Assembly: GCA_963776675.1 (NCBI GenBank)
Contig: CAVZNR010000042.1
Span: 1-64,000 of the forward strand
DNA from: Hyphomicrobium_A sp963776675
Lineage (GTDB): Bacteria; Pseudomonadota; Alphaproteobacteria; Rhizobiales; Hyphomicrobiaceae
DNA length: 64,000 nucleotides
Direction of reading: 5' to 3'
The stretch's first letter is position 1. Each line of letters starts with the position of its first letter. Positions 38,319 to 48,142 of this stretch are shown here, piece after piece. The position numbers and the translations under genes are program-made. The notes under the pieces were generated by a model, which saw nothing but the letters and a program-made list of their open reading frames with translations, searched no databases and was not told the DNA's origin.

Positions 38319-39153
38319 ATGGCCGATGCGATGGCAACGATGGGGCAGGGAGCCGTGCCGTCCTCGCAGTCCGAGCAGACCGTCTATGCCGCCGGCGGCG
38401 GCCGCAAACTGGCGTTCTCCTTCGTTTTCCTTCTGCTCCTGCCATTCTTCGCCAGCCTGCCGGCCATGCTCTTTTGGCGTGTCTGGCAGGGGCACTGGCT
38501 CGGCACATTCGGCCTCGTCGTGCTGGCGATCGGATTTTCCTTCATCATGCTGCTCGTCGTGATCGAGCTCATGCAATCGTTGCGCTCGCGCGTGGAGCTG
38601 GGCGAGACGGCGGTGAAGATGACGCTGCCTTCGGGGCGCGGGCCGACGCCGATGCTGCGCTACCGCAGCCATGAAATTCCCTACGATCAGATCAAGGCGG
38701 TTGAGACGCGGGGCGAGGTCTACGGCGGAGCGGTGGCGCCGGTGCTGCTTAAGGGTGCGCGCCTCATTCTCAACGACGATAGCGCCGTGAAGCTCGGCTA
38801 CGTGAGCGAGGCCAACATGGACCCTTGCTTTCCATACCCCGAGATCGCGGAGAAGATCGCCGCGCGCGCCGGCGTGCCGGTGAAGGATTGCGGCTGCGTG
38901 CGCCGTTCCGCCCAGAAGAAATTTCTCGGCCTCAAGCAGGGGCTCATCGCCGAGTCCGAGGAGCCGGTTGGGGACTATGAGATGGTGGTGCTCAACAATC
39001 ACCACGAACGCTGGGTCATGCGGCTCGTATGGCTGCTCGGAGGCCTTATCGTGCTCGGCATCGCCATGGACATCATCTTCCCGCCCAGCAGCGGGCTGCC
39101 GCCGGCTCTGACGAGCCTCAAGAGCTTCATCACGAGCGGCTCCAAGCCAGTAG
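38319..39153 (+). CDS. Membrane protein of unknown function, 3' end uncertain
   Basis: From ATG 38319, two adjacent membrane helices (residues 28-50 and 58-82) are followed by a cytoplasmic domain and a third helix near residue 235. The frame remains open to 39530, but the last 115 codons lie opposite a convincing minus-strand gene and look random. One extra base (the C in GAGCGGC at about 39137) would put TAG 39151-39153 in frame, giving about 277 aa. I favour that reading. No family is recognised. Confidence 0.6.
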
Positions 39154-39176
39154 CGGGGCCGGAAGGCCCTAGCGCA

Positions 39177-39491
39177 TCAGTTGATGTGCAGCTTCATCTC
39201 CTCGCGACGCCGGCCGAAAATGCCGAACAGAAGCGCGAGAAGGCCGAACAGCACGGGCGTCGGCAGGTTGAGCACGCTCATTATGACCGGGTCCCAAACC
39301 CACGGTGCAGTCGAGCTGACAACGCTGCTGCGTGCCGTCTCGAGCGTAGCCGGGGCGAGGAGCTGCCAGTCGCCGGCGACGGTGGTGAGCTTGAACGGTG
39401 CCGCTCCGTTGAGCGCGGGCGTGGCATCGGCCACGAGAGCCACGACGGCGACGAAAGCAAAGAGGCTCGTCAGAAAGCGCAGGACGGGCAT
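39177..39491 (-). CDS. Small exported membrane protein
   Basis: Protein of 104 aa from the ATG at 39491 (GGAG 11 bp upstream). It has a signal peptide or N-terminal helix (FLTSLFAFVAVVALVADATPA), a short periplasmic region and a C-terminal helix (LPTPVLFGLLALLFGIFG) ending in RRREEMKL. This resembles a short anchored protein of the PEP-CTERM-like layout (helix plus basic tail), but no sorting motif is present. Function unknown. Confidence 0.65.
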   Translation of the reverse strand: MPVLRFLTSLFAFVAVVALVADATPALNGAAPFKLTTVAGDWQLLAPATLETARSSVVSSTAPWVWDPVIMSVLNLPTPVLFGLLALLFGIFGRRREEMKLHIN

Positions 39492-39581
39492 GCGAGGTGT
39501 CGCTCCTTTGCTGGTGCGGGCTTCCCTTGAGCTAGAGCGGAACGCGCGGCTGTGCAAGGCGCTGCGTCACAGCCGCCTCAA

Positions 39582-41483
39582 TTAAGTGCCGACGCCCAGG
39601 GCTTTCTGCAGGTCGGCGAGCACGGCGACGGCGTCTTGGCCGGCGAATATGAACCCGTCGACGCCGGCTTCCCGGAGGATAGCCTCCGCCTCGCCCGGCC
39701 GTCCCGCCATCAGTACGCGGGTGGCGCCTGCCGCCTTCAAAGCCTTGGCGGCGGCTTGCGCCTCTTTGGCGTAGACAGCGTCCGACGAGCAGATGCACGC
39801 GATCTTGGCGCCCGACTTTTTAAAAGCCTGCGCTGCCGCGTCCGCGCTCGCGTAGCCGTCGCTGTTGAGCCCCTCGATGCCGCCCGCCGCGAGGAAGTTC
39901 CAAACCCAGGTCGAGCGGGTGTTGTGCTCGACGATCTGGCCCAGGTTGGCGAGGAACACGCGAGGGCGTGCGCCGGCTTTGGCGAGATGCGCGTCGGCGG
40001 CATCACGGAGGCCCTCGAACGCCTCACCCAGCCGATGGGGCGAGAGCGGTCGGACCTGGGGCTCGCCGGTCAGCGGCGCCGCTGCGGGATTGGCCGCAAC
40101 TTTCACGCCGTCTTCGCCGAGCATGGGGAAGACGGAGACGCCGGTCAGCTGCTGGCGGCCCGTCGCTATCGCCTTGGCGCGCGCCTCGGCCATACGCGCG
40201 ATGTCATCCTGGAAGGCGCCCGAGGCCAGCGCACTGGCGATCCCGCCTTTGCTCTCGATGTCCTGGAACAGCTGCCAAGCCTTGGCGGCAAGCTCAGCCG
40301 TCAACTGCTCCACGTACCAGGAGCCGCCGACGGGATCGACGACGCGGCCGAGCGCCAATTCCTCCTGCAGCACGAGCTGCGCATTGCGGGCGACACGACG
40401 CGCAAAGCGGTCGGGCACGCCAAGCGCCCAGCTGTAGGGCAGCACCGTGACGGCGTCGGCACCGCCGAAGGCGGCGCCGGCGCAGGCGGTGGTCGTGCGC
40501 AGCATGTTCGTCCACGGGTCCCGCTTGGCCATCATGCGCGCGGACGTCACGGCGGTGATGTGCATCGAGCTGGCAGACGCGCTCGCGGCTTCGGCGATGC
40601 GCGCAATCAGCGTGCGCGCAGCGCGCAGCTTGGCGGCGCTGACGAACAGATCGGTATCGACGGAAAGCCAAAATGCAATCTGGGGCAGCGCGTCGGCGGG
40701 GGCGACACCGGCCGTCTCGAACGCGCGCAGGTAGGCCACCAGCGCGGCGGCGAGGAAGGCAAGCTCCTGGGCCTCGCTGGCACCGGCCTCGTGGGGAATG
40801 GTGGCATCGACCAGAACACTGGTAAGCGGAGCGCCGCTGGCACGCGCTTGGCCCGCAAGCTTCACCGTGTCGGCGAGCGCCGCATCGAGCGGGGCCCAGG
40901 CCATGCCGAAACGTGCGAGCGTGCCGATAGGATCGACGTTGAGATGCGAGACCGCCGCGCCCGTCTTGGGCTTAAGCTGCTCGCGCGCGCCGAGAAAATG
41001 GCGCGCGGCCGCAGGCCCGTCGAGGCCGCCGGCAAGCGCGACGGGCGCAAAGTCGAGATGAACGCCGGCGAGCGCCGCCGCCATGTCGGAGGCGCTCGCA
41101 ATACTCATGCCGATCTGTCCCGGACCGGCGATCTGCAGAACGACGCTGTTGGCGCCGCCTTCGAGCTCCTCCAGGATCACGCCGTTGGCGGCGCCCCGAT
41201 CCGGCTCGACGACACGCTGTGCGATCTGCCAGCCGAGACCGTCGGCCTCGGTGCCCGTGCTCCGCGTATAGGGCGGCTCGCCGGGAAGCGCGTGCTGGGG
41301 ACCTTGAAGCGCGTCGGCGCGCGTGTAGAGCGGCTTGATAGGCAATCCGTCCGCTGTGCGCGCAACGAGCCGCTTGTCGAAGTCGGCGCCTTTCAGCGCT
41401 TTCTCCACCAGCTGGCGCCACTGGTCGTAGGTCGCAGGCGCGAAGTCGCCAGCGAGCTCCAGGGGGGCGCGGGTCTCGGTCAT
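39582..41483 (-). CDS. mutA: Methylmalonyl-CoA mutase small subunit
   Basis: Protein of 633 aa homologous to the small, non-catalytic subunit of B12-dependent methylmalonyl-CoA mutase. It has the TIM-barrel region (PYTRSTGTEADG) and the C-terminal cobalamin-like fold (ACICSSDAVYAKEA), which lacks the D-x-H-x-x-G that binds B12, as expected for this subunit. The partner mutB is not next to it: the neighbour is divergent. It supports the propionyl-CoA to succinyl-CoA route. Confidence 0.92.
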   Translation of the reverse strand: MTETRAPLELAGDFAPATYDQWRQLVEKALKGADFDKRLVARTADGLPIKPLYTRADALQGPQHALPGEPPYTRSTGTEADGLGWQIAQRVVEPDRGAANGVILEELEGGANSVVLQIAGPGQIGMSIASASDMAAALAGVHLDFAPVALAGGLDGPAAARHFLGAREQLKPKTGAAVSHLNVDPIGTLARFGMAWAPLDAALADTVKLAGQARASGAPLTSVLVDATIPHEAGASEAQELAFLAAALVAYLRAFETAGVAPADALPQIAFWLSVDTDLFVSAAKLRAARTLIARIAEAASASASSMHITAVTSARMMAKRDPWTNMLRTTTACAGAAFGGADAVTVLPYSWALGVPDRFARRVARNAQLVLQEELALGRVVDPVGGSWYVEQLTAELAAKAWQLFQDIESKGGIASALASGAFQDDIARMAEARAKAIATGRQQLTGVSVFPMLGEDGVKVAANPAAAPLTGEPQVRPLSPHRLGEAFEGLRDAADAHLAKAGARPRVFLANLGQIVEHNTRSTWVWNFLAAGGIEGLNSDGYASADAAAQAFKKSGAKIACICSSDAVYAKEAQAAAKALKAAGATRVLMAGRPGEAEAILREAGVDGFIFAGQDAVAVLADLQKALGVGT

Positions 41484-41775
41484 GTCGGCGAGGTCCTCAC
41501 ATCGTCGCGGCGCTGCCAGGCGGGGGACGTCCCGCGTGTCGTTGCGCTGTCGGGTTCTCTATACCGGCTCAAGATGCGGGTTCGCACGCCAAAATCGCAC
41601 CCCTTGCGTGTTCCGCGTCGCTTCAACGCGGCACGCATGGACCTTCTGCTTTTGGCGCCTGTTTTCCCCCGGTCCGCCATGCAACTGATGTTTGCAATGG
41701 AGAACCGCCCATGCCAAGAGGGCAAAAGGTTAAGCGCGCGAGTCGCCCTTTCGAGGCGGATAGCCGGAGACGCTC

Positions 41776-43257
41776 ATGAACCAGGCGGTGTTGCAGGACG
41801 GCAAGATCTTTCTCGGTAAGAGCGTCAAACCCGAATATCTCGATTTGCGGCTCGCCAACCGCCACGGTCTCATTACCGGGGCTACCGGCACCGGCAAGAC
41901 TGTCACCCTGCAGGTGCTTGCCGAGGGTTTCTCGCGTGCCGGCGTTCCCGTCTTCGCCGCCGACATCAAGGGTGATCTGTCCGGCATCGCCGCCGCCGGC
42001 GAGGCGAAGGACTTCATCGTAAAGCGCGCCGCCGAGGTCGGACTGGAGAGCTTCCAGTACGCCGCGTCCCCCTGCGTGTTCTGGGACGTCTTCGGCAAGA
42101 TGGGCCATCCCGTGCGCGCGACGGTGGAGGACATGGGCGCGCTTTTGCTCTCGCGCATGCTTGAGCTCAACGAGGTACAGGAAGGCGTTCTGAACATCGC
42201 CTTCCGCGTGGCTTCCGAAGAGAAGCTGCCGCTGATCAATCTCGCCGACCTGCGCGCCATCGTGAACAACGTGGCCGAGCGCTCCAAGGAGCTGACGACC
42301 AAATACGGCAACGTGGCGACGGCCTCGGTCGGCGCTATTCAGCGGCGCCTGCTCGTTCTCGAGGAGCAGGGGGCGAACTACTTCTTCGGCGAGCCGGCGC
42401 TCGACATCTGGGACTTCATTCGTATCGCGCCCGACGGACGCGGGATCGTCAACATCCTCGCCGCGGACAATCTCATGGAGAAGCCGCGTCTCTATGCGAC
42501 GTTCCTTCTCTGGATGCTCAACAAGCTGTGGCAGACGCTGCCCGAGGTCGGCGATCAGCCCAAGCCGAAGCTGGTGTTCTTCTTCGACGAGGCGCATCTG
42601 CTCTTCGACGACGCACCCGATGCACTCATGGACCGTATCGAGCAGATCGCGCGTCTGGTGCGCTCCAAGGGCGTCGGCGTCTACTTCATCACGCAGAACC
42701 CGCTCGACGTGCCCGACAAAGTATCCGCCCAGCTGGGCAACCGCGTGCAGCACGCGTTGCGCGCCTACACGCCCCAGGAGCAGCGTGCGGTCAAGGCCGC
42801 CGCAGGCACCTTCCGTCCCAACCCGGAGATCGATACCGAGCGCGCGATCCTCGAGCTCAAGGTGGGCGAGGCGCTCGTGTCCATGCTGGAGAACAAGGGC
42901 GAGCCGTCGATTGTCCAGCGCACCCTGATCCGCCCGCCGGAGGGACGCATCGGTCCCCTCTCAGATGCGGAGCGTCGCGCGCTCATATCGAGCAGCTCCG
43001 TGTTCGGCAAATACGAAGAAACCAAGGATCGCGACAGCGCATCAGAGATGCTGGGGCGCCGTGCAAAAGAGGCTCCCGCCGAGGCCGAGGGCTCGAGCGG
43101 CGGCTGGCTCGACAGTGTATTCGGCAGCCGTGGCCCCACGGGGCGCCGCCGCCAGGGCGTGGGCGATATGGTTGCCCGCGAGCTGCAGCGCTCGTTCGCC
43201 CGCACCGTCGCATCGACCATCCGCGGCATCATCCTGAAAGGTATCCGCGGGCGCTAA
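41776..43257 (+). CDS. HerA-like ATPase (DUF853 family)
   Basis: Soluble ATPase of 493 aa. Walker A is GATGTGKT at 35-42 and Walker B is LVFFFDEAH near residue 268; arginine finger and FITQNPLDVPDKV segments follow. The C-terminal half ends with a Gly/Ser-rich linker and a basic helix. DUF853 proteins are related to HerA and VirB4-type pumping ATPases but stand alone in most proteobacteria; the biological role is unsettled. Confidence 0.9.
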   Translation: MNQAVLQDGKIFLGKSVKPEYLDLRLANRHGLITGATGTGKTVTLQVLAEGFSRAGVPVFAADIKGDLSGIAAAGEAKDFIVKRAAEVGLESFQYAASPCVFWDVFGKMGHPVRATVEDMGALLLSRMLELNEVQEGVLNIAFRVASEEKLPLINLADLRAIVNNVAERSKELTTKYGNVATASVGAIQRRLLVLEEQGANYFFGEPALDIWDFIRIAPDGRGIVNILAADNLMEKPRLYATFLLWMLNKLWQTLPEVGDQPKPKLVFFFDEAHLLFDDAPDALMDRIEQIARLVRSKGVGVYFITQNPLDVPDKVSAQLGNRVQHALRAYTPQEQRAVKAAAGTFRPNPEIDTERAILELKVGEALVSMLENKGEPSIVQRTLIRPPEGRIGPLSDAERRALISSSSVFGKYEETKDRDSASEMLGRRAKEAPAEAEGSSGGWLDSVFGSRGPTGRRRQGVGDMVARELQRSFARTVASTIRGIILKGIRGR

Positions 43258-43338
43258 CCCGAGTTGACGCAGCGCAAGACTGCGCGCGTGCGCTGCGCTA
43301 TTCTGTTTTCTCGTGGGAGAAAGCGCAGAGAACGGCCA

Positions 43339-43776
43339 ATGAAAAAAATCTTGAACGTAGCTGCGGTAACGCTCGGGGTGGTTGCTGTCCTCATCGCGGC
43401 GCCGGCGATAAGTGCGACCGAAGATGGCGTTGGCGCGGAGCCGAGCACCACGGAACCGAGCGAGCAGGAGATGGTCGCCAAGGGTCGCGCCATCATCGAG
43501 AAAAACTGCGCGCGCTGTCATGCGATCGGGATGGAGGATTCGAGCCATCACGAGGAGGCTCCGCCGTTTCGCGTCGTGGTCACCCGCTATCCGCCCGAAG
43601 ATCTCGCCGAAGCGCTGGCGGAAGGCATCGTGTCGGGCCACCCCGACATGCCCGAGTTCGTGTTCCAGCCCGACGAGATCGAGGCAATCATCGCCTATCT
43701 CGGAACGCTGATGCCGGCGTCGGACGCGCCTCCCGATGACGAGACTGTTCCGGATACCGCCCCGGACAAGAACTGA
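43339..43776 (+). CDS. c-type cytochrome
   Basis: Protein of 145 aa with a signal peptide (residues 1-27) and one haem site, CARCH, near residue 57. The distal Met is probably that of HPDMPEFVF. The C-terminal tail is acidic (PDDETVPDTAPDKN). It is a monohaem periplasmic electron carrier of unknown partner. The ATG at 43339 was chosen because the upstream part of the frame is basic and not signal-like. Confidence 0.9.
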   Translation: MKKILNVAAVTLGVVAVLIAAPAISATEDGVGAEPSTTEPSEQEMVAKGRAIIEKNCARCHAIGMEDSSHHEEAPPFRVVVTRYPPEDLAEALAEGIVSGHPDMPEFVFQPDEIEAIIAYLGTLMPASDAPPDDETVPDTAPDKN

Positions 43777-43788
43777 GCATCTAATCCA

Positions 43789-43840
43789 CGAAAGACAAAC
43801 GGCGCCTTCGCAAAGCGAGGACGCCGTTTGGTGTCTTTCG
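43789..43840. terminator. Bidirectional terminator between cytochrome c and sodB
   Basis: A long hairpin: CGAAAGACAAACGGCG pairs, with a short bulge, with CGCCGTTTGGTGTCTTTCG around the inner CTTCGC/GCGAGG stem. It separates two convergent genes and carries T-rich sequence on both sides. Confidence 0.8.
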
Positions 43841-43857
43841 GTTATTCTGGGTCGTGC

Positions 43858-44448
43858 TCAGCCCGCGAGCGCCTCGACGTGCTCCCAATTGATGAGATTG
43901 TCGAACCAGGCCTCGAGATACTTCGGGCGCGCGTTGCGATAGTCGATGTAGTAGCTGTGCTCCCACACGTCGCAGCCTAGAATTGGCGTAGCGCCGTACA
44001 TCAGCGGGTTCTCGCCGTTGGCGGTCTTCATCACCTGAAGCTTGCCGTCCTTGAGGACGAGCCAGGCCCAGCCGGAGCCGAATTGGGTCTTTCCAGCCTC
44101 GATGAAGTCGGCGCGGATTTTGTCGTAGCCGCCGGCGTCGGCGACGAGCTTCTCGACCTTGCCCGGCAGCTTGTTGCCGCCTCCGCCCTTCTTCATCCAT
44201 TGCCAGAAGTGCGTGTGATTGAAGTGCTGGCCGACGTTGTTGATGATCGGCTGGTTCTTGTCGGCGAAGGCTTCCTTGCAGATTTCCTCGATGCTCTTGC
44301 CCTCGTACTTGGTGCCGGGGACGAGCTTGTTGGCCATGTCGACATAGGCTTGATGGTGCTTGTCGTGGTGATACTCGAGGGTCTCCTTGGACATAAAGGG
44401 CCCGAGCGCGTCGTACGCGTAGGGGAGGGGTGGCAGTGAGAATGTCAT
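43858..44448 (-). CDS. sodB: Superoxide dismutase (Fe/Mn)
   Basis: Protein of 196 aa, normal length. The metal-binding segments are visible: YHHDKHHQAYV, NHTHFWQWM, and DVWEHSYYIDYRN. The length and the GAGKTQFGSGWAWLV region resemble iron-type enzymes of proteobacteria. ATG 44448 was chosen because the family starts here; the frame upstream is not conserved-looking. It removes superoxide in the cytoplasm. Confidence 0.95.
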   Translation of the reverse strand: MTFSLPPLPYAYDALGPFMSKETLEYHHDKHHQAYVDMANKLVPGTKYEGKSIEEICKEAFADKNQPIINNVGQHFNHTHFWQWMKKGGGGNKLPGKVEKLVADAGGYDKIRADFIEAGKTQFGSGWAWLVLKDGKLQVMKTANGENPLMYGATPILGCDVWEHSYYIDYRNARPKYLEAWFDNLINWEHVEALAG

Positions 44449-45053
44449 GATTTCGGGCCTCCGAAATGGGGGTTCAGCATCGCGAAATGCGAGTGGGAAC
44501 GGAGCGGGACCGTACCGGGTCGCTCCTCCGAAATCAAACGACGTTAGCGCTGTGCAGTTCCCGACGAGCATCTCTGGCTGGTCGCTTTCGCGTCGCCGGC
44601 GCTCGCGCTTGAAGGAGTAAGGAGCGCAGCGACCCTGAACGCTGCGCCCCTTTGGATCACTCCGGGGAAGATAGGATTTCAGGGTGAAATCAGCTTAGTT
44701 GCGGCCGAATGAATGGTGGCTGAACGGCCCATTCATGCTGCGGCCGGTGCACCGGCGGCCGCTCCAGACGGTCGGGCCAGACGCAAAATCCCATTTACAA
44801 CATTGGGGTAAAGAAGTCCGTCGCGGCGCATAATATGCACGATGAGTGTTAGTCGGCTCCCGTTTACGGTGCGACAGTAAGTATCGTCCATTGCGCGTTT
44901 TGGTTGCATATTGGATGACTTTCTCCCGAGATACCAAAGCGCAATGTTTATATGTTGAGCTTGACAAATCACGGACGAAAAGCAATTCAATCCCCCATGA
45001 AAAAGAAAAATGGCAGATCGCCAATATCGAGGCCCAGGACGAAAGGAAGCCGC
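44449..45053. other. 605-bp non-coding stretch, AT-richer towards the H-NS-like gene
   Basis: No gene is supported here. Short frames on both strands lack family features. From about 44,830 to 45,010 the base composition is clearly more AT-rich than the surroundings, as is common upstream of nucleoid-protein genes. The upstream part holds the sodB promoter region. No RNA gene is apparent. Confidence 0.5.
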
Positions 45054-45365
45054 ATGGCCACCGTCAACGTCGACAAGATGTCGCTGAAAGACCTTGTTGA
45101 GCTAGAAGCGAAAGTTCAGAAGGCAATCAGCGTTGCGCGCGAGCGTGAGCGCGCCGAGGTAAAGCAGGCGATGGCGGCTTTGGCGGAGAAGCGCGGCTTT
45201 TCTGTTTCCGAATTGTTCGGCGGTCGCGGCCGCGGCAAGAACAGCGTCGCGAAATACGTAAACCCCGACAATCGCACCGAGACTTGGACGGGCCGTGGAC
45301 GCAAGCCGAATTGGCTGGTGGCCAAGCTCAAGAAGGGCGCCAATATGGCTGACTTCGCCCTTTAA
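45054..45365 (+). CDS. H-NS-like nucleoid protein
   Basis: Protein of 103 aa. Residues 8-50 form the coiled-coil dimerisation part (SLKDLVELEAKVQKAISVAR); the C-terminal DNA-binding motif is YVNPDNRTETWTGRGRKPNW, the AT-hook-like signature of the H-NS/HvrA family. The ATG at 45054 follows AAGGAAG. It would bind curved AT-rich DNA and silence genes. The AT-rich region just upstream could be an autoregulatory site (inference). Confidence 0.93.
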   Translation: MATVNVDKMSLKDLVELEAKVQKAISVARERERAEVKQAMAALAEKRGFSVSELFGGRGRGKNSVAKYVNPDNRTETWTGRGRKPNWLVAKLKKGANMADFAL

Positions 45366-45424
45366 AAGGGGCTTTTGCGAACGCGCCTTATTGGCGCGAG
45401 AAAAGCACTTATGGCAGAAAACGG

Positions 45425-45458
45425 AAGGTCGCACCGCTGCAGCGGGGCGGCCTTTTTA
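45425..45458 (+). terminator. Rho-independent terminator after the H-NS-like gene
   Basis: Hairpin AAGGTCGC...GCGGCCTT with the inner palindrome CCGCTGCAGCGG, followed by TTTTTATT. It lies about 60 bp after the H-NS-like stop. Confidence 0.75.
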
Positions 45459-45481
45459 TTTGCACGCACAAGCGCGGTAAG

Positions 45482-45565
45482 GCGCCATGCCGGCATGCCA
45501 GAACGCCATGCCAGCCGGTCAAAGCGCCATGCCCAGCGGTTACAGCGCCATGTTTCGCGGCCGGG
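45482..45565. repeat. Four tandem 21-bp imperfect repeats
   Basis: The core GCGCCATGC (or ACGCCATGC, GCGCCATGT) begins at 45482, 45503, 45524 and 45545, an exact 21-bp period. Read as protein on the plus strand each unit gives M-P-[AS]-[CG]-[QY]-[NS]-A. No convincing gene spans it, although a 69-codon frame starts within at 45487. The spacing of two helical turns would also suit stacked protein binding sites. Confidence 0.75.
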
Positions 45566-45727
45566 GGCCTTTCGCACGATGCCCGGGGGCTCAGACGGTC
45601 CATGAGCCGGCGAGCGCGGCCAGAATTGCGAGGAAATCCCGGGTTTTGGAACGCCAGCCGAGGCGTAAACAAATCTTAACGCCGGGCTCCCGATAGTCCG
45701 CGCGCTGGAAGTGGCGAGAGCGCGTGT

Positions 45728-45754
45728 CTGGCACTCACGTCTTGACAGTGCTAA
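45728..45754 (+). promoter_or_regulatory. CIRCE operator (HrcA site)
   Basis: CTGGCACTC, nine bases, then CAGTGCTAA: 7 of 9 and 8 of 9 matches to the CIRCE arms TTAGCACTC and GAGTGCTAA, with the exact spacing. It overlaps the -35 box of the groESL promoter, so the heat-shock repressor HrcA would block transcription. hrcA itself is not in the window. Confidence 0.88.
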
Positions 45755-45770
45755 CAGCGCGCAGCATATA
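45742..45770 (+). promoter_or_regulatory. groESL promoter
   Basis: A perfect -35 TTGACA at 45742-45747 and CATATA at 45765-45770, 17 bp apart. It lies within the CIRCE operator and about 120 bp before groES. Confidence 0.8.
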
Positions 45771-45888
45771 CCCCCTCGCGGGTGCGAGGGCTTAGTGGGC
45801 CTTAGCGCCGGCTGCGTGACGCGGCCCGCGGGGAGCCCGCGCCGCCATGCAGATGCTCATACCACCAAACAATCATGAGGGTGATCCG

Positions 45889-46203
45889 ATGAAGTTCCGT
45901 CCTCTTCACGATCGTGTCGTCGTTCGCCGCATCGAGGAAGACACCAAGACCACCGGCGGCATCATCATTCCCGATACTGTCAAAGAGAAGCCCATGCAGG
46001 GCGAAGTCATCGCCGTTGGCCCCGGCGGCCGCGACGACAGCGGCAAGCTCGTTCCCCTCGACCTCAAAGTCGGCGACCGCGTGCTGTTCGGCAAATGGAG
46101 CGGCACCGAGGTCAAGATCGACGGCGAGGAGCTCGTGATCATGAAGGAGAGCGACGTCTTCGGCGTGATCGAGGGCAACGCCAAAGTTCGCGCCGCCGCC
46201 TGA
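45889..46203 (+). CDS. groES: Co-chaperonin GroES
   Basis: Protein of 104 aa that caps GroEL. It begins MKFRPLHDRVVVRRIEEDTK and contains the mobile loop (KTTGGIIIPDTVKEKP) and GKWSGTEVKIDGEELVIMKE. ATG 45889 follows GAGGGTGAT; an in-frame ATG at 45847 adds residues foreign to the family. It is 48 bp before groEL. Confidence 0.98.
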   Translation: MKFRPLHDRVVVRRIEEDTKTTGGIIIPDTVKEKPMQGEVIAVGPGGRDDSGKLVPLDLKVGDRVLFGKWSGTEVKIDGEELVIMKESDVFGVIEGNAKVRAAA

Positions 46204-46251
46204 CGCGCCGCAACGCCAGCACGTTCATCCCATTCATAGGAGCTGCTTCAC

Positions 46252-47898
<1,647 letters not shown>

Positions 47899-47926
47899 TC
47901 CAGCCGCTTGGCTGTGGAAGAAACGG

Positions 47927-47955
47927 AAGCCCCGGCCTTTGGCCGGGGCTTTTTC
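47927..47955 (+). terminator. Rho-independent terminator after groEL
   Basis: An 11-bp perfect stem AAGCCCCGGCC/GGCCGGGGCTT with a TTT loop is followed by TTTT, 28 bp after the groEL stop. Confidence 0.95.
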
Positions 47956-48142
47956 ATGATTCTCGCGTATTTGTACCCCAAGTGTGGCGCGTGGGCCCCA
48001 GGGCAGTGGCCCGGACTTGACGGTGGGGCGCGAAGCTTGCCCTATGCCGAATACTCCTTATGTGTCGTGATGCTGCGCGTGATCGGCCAAGTCGCGGCCA
48101 TTTTCTCCATCTAGCTAGACAGGTGCTTTTGGAGACCGAGGG

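Noticed and set aside
39552..41819. Plus-strand open frame (755 codons) opposite mutA
   Set aside because: The minus strand encodes a complete mutase subunit; the plus reading is Arg/Gly-rich noise.
45487..45696. 69-codon frame across the 21-bp repeat
   Set aside because: No ribosome site and only the repeat is regular; the remainder looks random.
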